A DNA stretch of 64,000 nucleotides from Pseudorhodobacter ferrugineus DSM 5888 (GTDB lineage Bacteria > Pseudomonadota > Alphaproteobacteria > Rhodobacterales > Rhodobacteraceae). The notes under the pieces were generated by a model that was given only the letters and a program-made list of their open reading frames with translations, had not been told where the DNA came from and made no database searches. Shown here piece by piece: positions 55,284-64,000 of this stretch. The stretch lies in NCBI RefSeq assembly GCF_000420745.1, contig NZ_ATVN01000003.1, positions 62,001 to 126,000 on the forward strand, given 5' to 3'. Each line of letters opens with the position of its first letter. The first letter of the stretch is position 1. The translations under genes and the position numbers were made by a program.

Positions 55284-56564
55284 GTGAGCACCCCCCCGTT
55301 TGCGCCGTTTGAATGGATGATCGCGTGGCGCTATTTGCGGGCCAAGCGGGCCGAGGGCGGCGTGTCGGTGATGACATGGATAAGCCTCATCGGCATCACC
55401 TTGGCGGTGTTCGCGCTGATTGCCACGCTGTCGGTGCGCGCAGGGTTTCGGGCGGAATTTGTCGATACAATCCTTGGGGCCAATGCCCATATCAGCGTCT
55501 ACGGCGCGCAGCATCAGGCAAGCGATGGCCGCACCATTCGCGGGTTTGAGGATTATGACGCGGTCGCGGCCAATATTGCCGCTGTGCTAGGTGTGACCCG
55601 TGCTGCGCCCATGATCCGTGGGCAAGTTATGGCCACGGCAGCTGACCGCAGTTCGGGCGTTGAGGTGTACGGGATGCGCGGCGATGATGTCCGCGCCATT
55701 CCGCGCGTGGGGACGGGCGCCGATGCTTACGGCGCGCTGGACCGTTACGACGAAGGGATCGCGATCGGATCGGGGATTGCGCGCGAATTGGGGGTGACGG
55801 TGGGCGACCGCATTCGCCTGATTTCGCCGAATGGGGTAAAAACTGCCTTTGGCACAAGCCCGCGTGTTTCGGCCTATGAGGTGGTTTATGTGTTCACCGC
55901 TGGGCGCTATGACATTGACCGTACACGGATTTACATGCCACTGGCCGCCGCCCAAGACTACTTTAACCGCGAAGGATTGGCGGATGAGATCGAGGTTATG
56001 GTCACGACCCCCGAAGCGGTGGATGACCTGTCAATCGAGGTGATGAAAGCAGGCGGGCAATATGCCAATATCTGGACATGGCGCGACAGTTCGGGCGGTT
56101 TTTTGCGGGCGCTGGATATCGAAGACAATGTGATGTTCATCATCCTTTCGATCCTTGTACTTATTGCTGCTATGAACATCGTGTCGGGGCTGATTATGCT
56201 GGTCAAAAACAAGGGCCGCGATATCGGGATTTTGCGTACGATGGGGCTTACTGAAGGGTCGGTTTTGCGGATATTTTTTATCTGCGGCGCGTTTACCGGC
56301 ATCATCGGCACGGCGCTGGGCGTGGTCTTTGGTTGTGTGTTCGCGATCTATATCGACCCTATTTTCAGCTTTGTGAATTATGTCGCAGGCGGAGGGGTTT
56401 GGGACCCGTCGATCCGTGGCATCTATGCGTTGCCCGCGAAATTGCAGTTTGGCGATGTGATGGCGGCGGTGTCGTTATCTTTGGGCCTGTCGTTTGTTGT
56501 TACCATCTTTCCGGCGCGGCGCGCGGCCAGGATGAACCCTGTCGAGGCGTTGCGCTATGAGTGA
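55284..56564 (+). CDS. lolC: lipoprotein-releasing ABC transporter permease LolC/LolE
   Basis: The permease helps release outer-membrane lipoproteins from the inner membrane to LolA. The GTG start at 55284 follows AAGGAGCACGCCCT and gives 426 residues. An N-terminal helix ([20 protein letters not shown]) is followed by a large periplasmic domain and three C-terminal helices with FtsX-like [18 protein letters not shown]. Only one permease gene is present, as in many alphaproteobacteria where it acts as a homodimer. lolD overlaps its end by eight bases. Confidence 0.93.
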   Translation: MSTPPFAPFEWMIAWRYLRAKRAEGGVSVMTWISLIGITLAVFALIATLSVRAGFRAEFVDTILGANAHISVYGAQHQASDGRTIRGFEDYDAVAANIAAVLGVTRAAPMIRGQVMATAADRSSGVEVYGMRGDDVRAIPRVGTGADAYGALDRYDEGIAIGSGIARELGVTVGDRIRLISPNGVKTAFGTSPRVSAYEVVYVFTAGRYDIDRTRIYMPLAAAQDYFNREGLADEIEVMVTTPEAVDDLSIEVMKAGGQYANIWTWRDSSGGFLRALDIEDNVMFIILSILVLIAAMNIVSGLIMLVKNKGRDIGILRTMGLTEGSVLRIFFICGAFTGIIGTALGVVFGCVFAIYIDPIFSFVNYVAGGGVWDPSIRGIYALPAKLQFGDVMAAVSLSLGLSFVVTIFPARRAARMNPVEALRYE

Positions 56565-57237
56565 GATTATGCTGTCATTGGAAAGTGTTACTAAGGCCTA
56601 TAACAAGGGCAAACCCGCCGAGGTGCAGGTGCTGCGCGGCGCATCGCTGACCGTGGCACGAGGCGAAGTGGTAGCGCTTGTGGCCCCATCGGGCGCGGGC
56701 AAATCGACTTTGCTGCATATCGCGGGTTTGTTGGATACAGCCGATAGCGGGGAAATGCGGCTGGGCGGCACCGATTTGGCAGGCCTGTCCGACCGCGCGC
56801 GGACCGAGGCGCGGCGGCGCGATGTGGGGTTCATCTATCAATTCCACCACCTGCTGCCGGAATTTACCGCATTGGAAAACATCGTTTTGCCGCAGCTTGC
56901 GAATGGTGCTCCGCGCAGCAAGGCCGAGGCCCATGCGCTGGCCTTGTTGGACAAGGTCGGCGTTGGCCATCGCGCGCAGCACCGCCCTGCGGCATTGTCG
57001 GGGGGCGAGCAGCAGCGCGTTGCCTTTTGCCGCGCCTTGGCCAATGGCCCGCGCCTGTTGCTGGCGGATGAACCCACGGGCAACCTTGACCCCGCGACAT
57101 CCGACCAGGTGTTTGGCGCGCTGATGGATTTGGTGCGCGACACCGGCCTGTCGGCGCTGATTGCCACGCATAACATGGAGCTTGCCGCGCGCATGGACCG
57201 GATTGTGCGGCTCGACGCGGGGCGGGTGGTTTTGTAA
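56557..57237 (+). CDS. lolD: lipoprotein-releasing ABC transporter ATPase LolD
   Basis: The 226-residue ATPase has Walker [10 protein letters not shown], signature LSGGEQQRV and Walker [13 protein letters not shown], with [15 protein letters not shown] in the LolD-type Q-loop region. It powers lipoprotein extraction with the overlapping permease gene. Length and motifs match the family. Confidence 0.94.
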   Translation: MSEIMLSLESVTKAYNKGKPAEVQVLRGASLTVARGEVVALVAPSGAGKSTLLHIAGLLDTADSGEMRLGGTDLAGLSDRARTEARRRDVGFIYQFHHLLPEFTALENIVLPQLANGAPRSKAEAHALALLDKVGVGHRAQHRPAALSGGEQQRVAFCRALANGPRLLLADEPTGNLDPATSDQVFGALMDLVRDTGLSALIATHNMELAARMDRIVRLDAGRVVL

Positions 57238-57321
57238 CGGCCTCACGGCCGCCTCAAGCACTTGTGTGCCCTGTTACAGCGATTGGGTGCTAGGCAGGGT
57301 AAACGATTTTTGAGAGGTCAT

Positions 57322-57987
57322 ATGACACGTTCCATCCTGATCGCCGGTCTTTTGGCCGCAACGCTTGCCCCCGCCTTGGCCCCCACACAGGCCTTTGCCG
57401 AAGGGGTTTCATTCGACAAATCCTGGACCACGCAGCGGTTCTCGCTGTTTTCATCCAATAAATACGGGTTCAACGGCAATGCGATGTCGATTGCATCGGA
57501 TGGGTCGGTATCGCTGGCCTATGCCCGCGTAAAACCGGGGCTTTGGGGGGCAAAGGCGGCGAAATGGTCTTGGGCCGTTAACCAGTCTGTGCCGGCCACC
57601 GATCTGGCAAAAAAGGGCGGCGACGACCGCAATGCATCCCTGTATTTCGTGTTCTTGCCACAGGCCGAGGCTGAGGCTTTGGGGGCCAAAGCCGATGTGC
57701 GCAAGTTGCTGACATCCGAGTCGGCACGGGTGCTGGTCTATGTGTGGGGCGACAATCGGGGGCGTGGCACAGTGTTGGCCAGCCCCTACTTGGGCACGCG
57801 CGGCAAGACGGTGTTACTGCGCGCGGCGGGCACGGGCAAGTTTTCGGAAAGCGTGAACCTGGCCGCCGATTACAAGCGGGCCTTTGGCGGCACGGCGGGA
57901 GCCTTGGTCGGGCTGGCCGTATCTGCGGATTCGGATGATACAAAAACCGCCATCCGCGCGTCGATTTCGGGATTGTCGTTGAACTAA
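57322..57987 (+). CDS. secreted DUF3047 protein
   Basis: The start at 57322 follows GAGAGGTC and gives 221 residues, with a signal peptide ending QAFAEG. The mature domain has the DUF3047 pattern: FVFLPQAEAEALG, ARVLVYVWGDNRGRGTVLAS, and a final GLAVSADSDDTKTAI. It is a periplasmic beta-rich domain of unknown function. It follows lolD, but a gap suggests its own promoter. Confidence 0.85.
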   Translation: MTRSILIAGLLAATLAPALAPTQAFAEGVSFDKSWTTQRFSLFSSNKYGFNGNAMSIASDGSVSLAYARVKPGLWGAKAAKWSWAVNQSVPATDLAKKGGDDRNASLYFVFLPQAEAEALGAKADVRKLLTSESARVLVYVWGDNRGRGTVLASPYLGTRGKTVLLRAAGTGKFSESVNLAADYKRAFGGTAGALVGLAVSADSDDTKTAIRASISGLSLN

Positions 57988-57992
57988 GGGCG

Positions 57993-58979
57993 CTAGGCCC
58001 TGCGCGGGGCTTCAAACCCGACCCACACCGACAGGCCCGCACGTTTTGCCAGCCAGATCAGCACCAAGGGCCCAAGCAACCCCGCGACTGTGCCCAGCAG
58101 CATATGCGGGGCAAGGTCGCTGACGCCAAGGGCGCGCAAAACCACCCGTGTGGCTGCCGAAAAGATCACATGTGTCAGGTAAATCGGCATGGTGTATTGC
58201 CCCAAACGGGCCAGCCACGCGGTAAGGTTTGCAAAGAGTGGCAGGTTGGCCCAGACCATCACAAAACCCGCCGTGGCAAGGGCTGTGGCCAAGGTTCCAA
58301 GCCACGGTCCCCCCGCAGTGGCGCCAGCGGCAACCAAGGCCTGCGCTGCGCCAAAGGCCAGAATGCCGGGCAAGATCAACCCCTTGCGCAGCAACGCGCC
58401 GTGGCCTGCCAGCATGGCAAACGCGATGCCCGCAAAAAACGGCGGCAGATAGATGACCGTGTTCCACAGGCTGTCAAACGGGCTGACATTGATCCATCCC
58501 GCGCGCGCGGCCACGGCCAAAGCGGCCATCACCAGCAATTGCGCGGGCCTTGGCAGGCGGGCCAGCGCCCATGCGATGACGTGCAAGATGAACAGGGTGT
58601 ACAGGAACCAGAAGATCCCCACGGGTGGCAGGACTGACAGCACAACCTCGGCTGCGGAATAAACATGGCCCTTGATCGGGATGCCTGCGGCCGATTTCAG
58701 GCCAGCATCGATCCAGCCCCACAAAAGCATGGGCCACAGCAGCAGAATGGCGCGGTTTTGCAAAAAGTCGGGCCAAGGGCGGCGGGCCGAGAAGAAGAGG
58801 CCGGACAGAAAGAAAAACACCGGCATGTGAAACAGGTAAATCGCGGCATCAATGCGGGCAAACAGCGCCGCATCGGGGATCATCCCCGCTGTGTTCAGCC
58901 CGCGCCATGTGTGGCCAATGATGACAAAGATGATGGCCACAGCCTTGACCACATCAAACCCCGTTAACCGCTGCGACAT
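57993..58979 (-). CDS. membrane acyltransferase family 3 protein
   Basis: The start at 58979 (MSQRLTGFDVVKAVAIIFVI) gives 328 residues with about ten membrane helices and the acyltransferase-3 N terminus, including the conserved His (IGHTWRG) of the active site. Members acetylate or succinylate cell-surface glycans. The specific acceptor is unknown. It converges on the DUF3047 gene. Confidence 0.85.
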   Translation of the reverse strand: MSQRLTGFDVVKAVAIIFVIIGHTWRGLNTAGMIPDAALFARIDAAIYLFHMPVFFFLSGLFFSARRPWPDFLQNRAILLLWPMLLWGWIDAGLKSAAGIPIKGHVYSAAEVVLSVLPPVGIFWFLYTLFILHVIAWALARLPRPAQLLVMAALAVAARAGWINVSPFDSLWNTVIYLPPFFAGIAFAMLAGHGALLRKGLILPGILAFGAAQALVAAGATAGGPWLGTLATALATAGFVMVWANLPLFANLTAWLARLGQYTMPIYLTHVIFSAATRVVLRALGVSDLAPHMLLGTVAGLLGPLVLIWLAKRAGLSVWVGFEAPRRA

Positions 58980-59068
58980 TGACGCCTCAAATACACATAT
59001 TCTGCATGGGGTCATGGCGGGTGCGGGGGGCGTTTGTCAAAGGGAAAATCGTGCGGGTGGTGACGGGT

Positions 59069-59158
59069 GGTGGGTTGGCACCCACCCTACGGCTGTGGGG
59101 GTGGGTGGTCAGTGTTTTGGGCGGTGGCTGAAAGGAGTCGGGGTGAACCCCGACCTAC
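59069..59158. repeat. cluster of palindromic repeat units upstream of the acyltransferase
   Basis: One unit (59069-59090) is nearly identical to the arms at 11145-11197, and a second (59137-59158, GTCGGGGTGAACCCCGAC core) matches 22203-22224. Both end in CCTAC. Between them, CAGTGTTTTGGGCGGTGGC (59110-59128) resembles the betB-betA hairpin arm. The region from 58980 to 59165 appears to be a repeat patch rather than coding sequence. Confidence 0.6.
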
Positions 59159-59165
59159 ACGCCGA

Positions 59166-59297
59166 TCACTTGATCTTTTTGCCTGCGATGGTGGTCGCGT
59201 CCTTGCCCGCATTGGAATTGGCGGTGGCGAGGACTTTGACAACTTCTTTCTTGGGCTTTTTGGTTTCTTTGTTGCCTTTGTTTTTCTCTTTGGACAT
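59166..59297 (-). CDS. conserved very small basic protein
   Basis: The 43-residue product begins MSKEKNKGNKETKKPKKEV and ends TTIAGKKIK. Lysine-rich, Asn/Gly-rich small proteins of this kind recur in alphaproteobacteria without known function. The start at 59297 follows a GGATACCCCC stretch on the minus strand; longer in-frame extension upstream is non-conserved sequence. It is embedded in the repeat patch. Confidence 0.6.
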   Translation of the reverse strand: MSKEKNKGNKETKKPKKEVVKVLATANSNAGKDATTIAGKKIK

Positions 59298-59448
59298 GGG
59301 GGTATCCTTCCGGATAGAGGCCGCTAAGGCGGATGCCGGGGCGGTGGTCGCGCAAGGCTTTTCTGCGCGGCAGGGGGCTTGACCCTGTAAGGAGAAGGCT
59401 AGGCTTGTTGACCCGCGTGCGCAAGCGGGAGTGAGGGGGACGGGCGAT

Positions 59449-59472
59449 GGTGCGCTTAAGCGCACCCTACGG
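59449..59472. repeat. palindromic repeat unit (GGTGCGCTTAAGCGCACC type)
   Basis: GGTGCGCTTAAGCGCACC is a self-complementary 18-mer followed by CTACGG. It shares the palindrome-plus-CCTACGG design of the 59069 and 11145 units. Confidence 0.6.
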
Positions 59473-59500
59473 CCTTGGCCACCGTAAAGACAGTATCCAC

Positions 59501-59810
59501 TCAGGGGCCGTCCAAATTCAGACAAATATAGAGGGCCGTGAAAAAGACTTCATCTCTCCTGAAACGAACAAAGTGAGCAATGTTGCCGTTATCGTCGAGA
59601 ACGACTGCATTTTTGGCCACGTTCTTCAAGAGCCCAGCGAAAGTGGCGGGGTTCTTCGATATATCCAAAAGTTTAGCGGCCTCAAATTCTGAAAGACTAC
59701 GGTAAGAGCCACCCTTCGCAAGCACATCCGCGATGCAATTTTCCTGCTGTGTTGCAAGACTTGGGCTGGCAGTTAAGACGATGATAATAAAACTAGCAAA
59801 AAGTCGATAC

Positions 59811-59818
<8 letters not shown>
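59501..59818 (-). CDS. secreted orphan protein of lower G+C
   Basis: The start at 59818 overlaps the parE stop by eight bases and gives 105 residues with a signal peptide (hydrophobic core of about residues 5-19, ending SLAT). The mature part is EAAKLLDISKNPATFAGLL-like, helical, with two cysteines. No family is recognised. Its base composition is visibly poorer in G+C than the flanking parE, suggesting recent acquisition. Confidence 0.6.
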
Positions 59819-61766
<1,948 letters not shown>

Positions 61767-61951
61767 GCGCTGCTCGATTCTTTTGGGGGCGTCTTTGAGG
61801 CAGGATTAGACCATCTGGCGACGAGGGGCGCAAGACTTAGGGGGATTGGCAGTGTGGTGAGGCCAGAGTGAGTATTTGGGCAAAGATGAAGCAGGGGTTG
61901 AGGCGGGGTGAGTGCAGCGCTAGGTTTAGCGAAATTGAACTGGGGGACGCG

Positions 61952-62842
61952 ATGCGGATTTTGTTTACGGGTGGCAGCGGCAAGGCGGGGCGACATGTGA
62001 TCCCCTATCTGATTGCGCAGGGGCATCGGGTGTTGAATGTGGATTTGACGCCGCTGGATGTGCCGGGCGTGGGCAACCTGATCGCGGATATTACCGATTC
62101 TGGTCAGATGTTTAACGCGCTGACCAGTTATGCCGGTTTTGACGAGTTGGAGCCTGGTACGGGGGTGCCGCGTTTTGACGCTGTGGTGCATTTTGCCGCC
62201 ATCGCGCGGATTTTGATTGCGCCGGACAATGAGACGTTTCGGGTCAATACCATTGGCACCTATAACGTGATCGAGGCGGCGGTGAAGCTGGGCATCCGCA
62301 AAGTGGTTATTGCGAGTTCGGAAACCACTTACGGCATTTGCTTTGCGGATGGTGTGGTGAATCCCGATTATTTGCCGCTGGATGAGGATTATGACGTGAG
62401 CCCGATGGACAGTTACGGGTTGTCAAAGGTGGTGAACGAGGCCACTGCGCGGGCCTTTGCCAAGCGGTCGGGGGCGGATATTTACGCGCTGCGGATTGGC
62501 AATGTGGTGGAGCCGCAAGACTATGCGCAAGATTTCCCGCGCTATTTTGCGGACCCTGCGCTGCGGCGACGGAATTTCTTTTGCTATATTGATGCCCGCG
62601 ATTTGGGGCAGATTGTGGATCGGTGTTTGGCGGTTGATCGGTTGGGCTATCAGGTGTTCAACGCGGGCAATGATGAGAACGGGATGAATTTGGACAACGC
62701 CGAATTGCTGGAGCGGTTCTTTGCGGGCGTGCCGGTGACGCGGAAATTGGCCCCGCGCGAGGCGTTGTTTTCGAATGTGAAAATCCGCGAGGTATTGGGA
62801 TTTCGCGAGGAACACCGTTGGCAGGATTATGTGGAGGGGTGA
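61952..62842 (+). CDS. NAD-dependent epimerase/dehydratase family protein
   Basis: The start at 61952 (MRILFTGGSGKAGRHV) gives 296 residues with an NAD-binding GGSGKAG motif and the extended-SDR active site SSET with Tyr-x-x-x-Lys (YGLSK). It acts on a sugar nucleotide or related substrate; the exact reaction is unclear. It is a single rightward gene following a TGGGGGAC ribosome site. Confidence 0.86.
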   Translation: MRILFTGGSGKAGRHVIPYLIAQGHRVLNVDLTPLDVPGVGNLIADITDSGQMFNALTSYAGFDELEPGTGVPRFDAVVHFAAIARILIAPDNETFRVNTIGTYNVIEAAVKLGIRKVVIASSETTYGICFADGVVNPDYLPLDEDYDVSPMDSYGLSKVVNEATARAFAKRSGADIYALRIGNVVEPQDYAQDFPRYFADPALRRRNFFCYIDARDLGQIVDRCLAVDRLGYQVFNAGNDENGMNLDNAELLERFFAGVPVTRKLAPREALFSNVKIREVLGFREEHRWQDYVEG

Positions 62843-62857
62843 GGGGCCTAAACTTTT

Positions 62858-63214
62858 TCAACTTTTTTTCAAGAGCTTGGCAATCTCCAACCACCCGCAA
62901 AGGCCAATGACACCTACAGTCCAGATTGTGAGTATAGCAAGTAACACTACTATCGCTATGAGCGTCATATTTGCAGCTTCTATGGGGATTATGTTGCATT
63001 GGGTAACCCCCCCGATGGCGTCTCCAGAGCAAAGCGCCCCAGTAGAATAGGTCACCAAAAACATCAGTAAAACCAATATGAAAACGACTTTTACAGTTCG
63101 CCTCAAAATGCAAACAACACGCGGAATACTTGAATATCTTGCCCAAAGTAGTGCCAACGCTGCCGGTGACACGCCAACCGCGAACGCCGTGGCTAGCGGC
63201 AAAATATCTGTCAT
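62858..63214 (-). CDS. small membrane protein of lower G+C
   Basis: The start at 63214 (MTDILPLATAFAVG) gives 118 residues with about three hydrophobic helices (residues 4-25, 40-57 and 80-110). No family is recognised. It is A+T-richer than its neighbours, converges on the epimerase gene and may be horizontally acquired. Confidence 0.55.
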   Translation of the reverse strand: MTDILPLATAFAVGVSPAALALLWARYSSIPRVVCILRRTVKVVFILVLLMFLVTYSTGALCSGDAIGGVTQCNIIPIEAANMTLIAIVVLLAILTIWTVGVIGLCGWLEIAKLLKKS

Positions 63215-63240
63215 CGACCAACTCCCGCCAACATCTTGCC

Positions 63241-63900
63241 CTATGCTGCTTCCGCATTCCGCCGCGCCATCATGTCCACAAACGCCGGACGCGCTTGGCA
63301 GCGGGCTAGCCATGCGAATGTTTTTGGATAGGCCGCGTGCAGCGGTTTGTGGGGTTGGGAATAGCGCAGGCATTCGGCGACCATGATATCGGCCACGGTG
63401 AAGCGGTTGCCGATCAGGTATTCATGTGTGGTCAGGTGGGTTTCCAGCCGTGCCAGCGGGCGTGACAGCCTGTCAACGGCGGCGGCGATTTTGGCGGCAC
63501 CGTCGGGGGTGTCGGCCAGCCCGTCGGCATAGGTGTAGATGATATCAATGCCCGGCAGGTCAATGGAAATGCCGCCAAACAAGGCCCATTGCTCAGCCAA
63601 GGCCAATTCATTCGCATCTAGCGGCCCCAAATCGCCGCCGTATTGGCGTGCAAGACAAAGTGTGATTGCCAAGGATTCCGTCAGCACCAGATCGCCATCA
63701 ACCATTACGGGTACCGCTGATTGGGGGCTGATTTTCAGGAACTCCGGCGACAGGGTGTTCAAGGGCGCATCTGCCGCCGTTGGGTCGGCCAGGCGGTAGC
63801 TTTGTACTACGGGAACATGGGAAAATTCTGTTCCAGCCTCGGCCAAGAGCCATAGGGGGCGGGTGGCGCGCGAGCGTAGGACGCCGTAAATCGTGGGCAT
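63241..63900 (-). CDS. glutathione S-transferase family protein
   Basis: The 219-residue protein begins MPTIYGVLRSRATRPLWLL, a GST N-terminal domain, with a VPVMVDGDLVLTESLAI cis-Pro and glutathione-contact segment, and a C-terminal helical domain containing NRFTVADIMVAECLRY. It is distinct from the GST at 11.2 kb. The substrate is unknown. Confidence 0.87.
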   Translation of the reverse strand: MPTIYGVLRSRATRPLWLLAEAGTEFSHVPVVQSYRLADPTAADAPLNTLSPEFLKISPQSAVPVMVDGDLVLTESLAITLCLARQYGGDLGPLDANELALAEQWALFGGISIDLPGIDIIYTYADGLADTPDGAAKIAAAVDRLSRPLARLETHLTTHEYLIGNRFTVADIMVAECLRYSQPHKPLHAAYPKTFAWLARCQARPAFVDMMARRNAEAA

Positions 63901-63982
63901 TTTGACCTCATGTCACTTGGGATTTCGGTCGAGTGTTGCGGATTGTCCGACTTTGCACAAGGGGGCCTAGAGATGCGACACT

Positions 63983-63996
63983 TTGACAGGGATCAA
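63983..63996. promoter_or_regulatory. FNR/FnrL-type box at window end
   Basis: TTGACAGGGATCAA fits TTGA-N6-TCAA with the TTGAC-N4-ATCAA form preferred by FNR-type regulators. The gene it controls lies beyond the window, upstream of the GST gene on the other strand. Confidence 0.6.
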
Positions 63997-64000
63997 AGCG

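Overview
This 64-kb window is chromosomal DNA from an alphaproteobacterium of the order Rhodobacterales, most likely the Roseobacter group. Four things suggest this: high G+C with strong third-position bias, the PHB gene order phaZ<->phaC-phaP-phaR, the alphaproteobacterial SOS box (GTTC-N7-GTTC), and a PccR-type regulator beside propionyl-CoA carboxylase. The choX-choW-choV / betI-betB-betA layout fits too. No rRNA, tRNA, CRISPR array, transposase or phage gene was seen. The window is gene-dense, and most intergenic gaps are under 200 bp.

Layout. 1-2.2 kb: three tandem alpha/beta hydrolases, one lacking its nucleophile. 2.4-7.0 kb: polyhydroxybutyrate (PHB) module (depolymerase, synthase, phasin, regulator) with PhaR-type CTGC-N3-GCAG operators before phaC, phaP and phaR. 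7.0-17.3 kb: two amine/amino-acid blocks. The first is a PuuB-like oxidase, a glutamine-synthetase-like ligase and a class I glutamine amidotransferase. The second is a polar amino-acid-type ABC transporter followed by a second glutamine-synthetase-like ligase. A few small unrelated genes lie between them. 17.4-23.7 kb: TerB-like protein, dprA, topA and a secreted trypsin-like protease. 23.7-30.5 kb: choline uptake (choXWV) and oxidation to glycine betaine (betIBA), divergent around a palindrome. 30.6-31.6 kb: secreted nuclease behind CtrA-like boxes, and a small YdcH-type protein behind an FNR-type promoter.

31.6-44.0 kb: methylmalonyl-CoA route for propionyl-CoA: pccR, a Bcr-type exporter, pccB, a block of tiny proteins and lipoproteins, pccA, an SOS-controlled Y-family polymerase, a DUF4174 protein and methylmalonyl-CoA mutase. 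44.1-53.0 kb: a mostly leftward block with an endo/exonuclease/phosphatase-family protein, a TerB-J protein, GNAT and VOC proteins, ppx, ppk, hda and an AI-2E-type permease. 53.2-58.0 kb: proS, a DUF2937 protein, lolC/E, lolD and a DUF3047 protein. 58-64 kb: an acyltransferase, a repeat-rich intergenic patch, parE, a nucleotide-sugar epimerase/dehydratase, two A+T-richer orphan genes, a GST and an FNR-type box at the window edge.

The central theme is carbon storage and overflow (PHB, propionyl-CoA, polyphosphate) plus use of nitrogenous osmolytes and amines. The items most worth a second look are regulatory: the operator families (PhaR, PccR, BetI, LexA, FNR, CtrA), two apparent homopolymer frameshifts, a family of about 22-bp palindromic repeats, and an uncharacterised small-protein block inside the pcc cluster. 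No clearly new multi-gene system was found.
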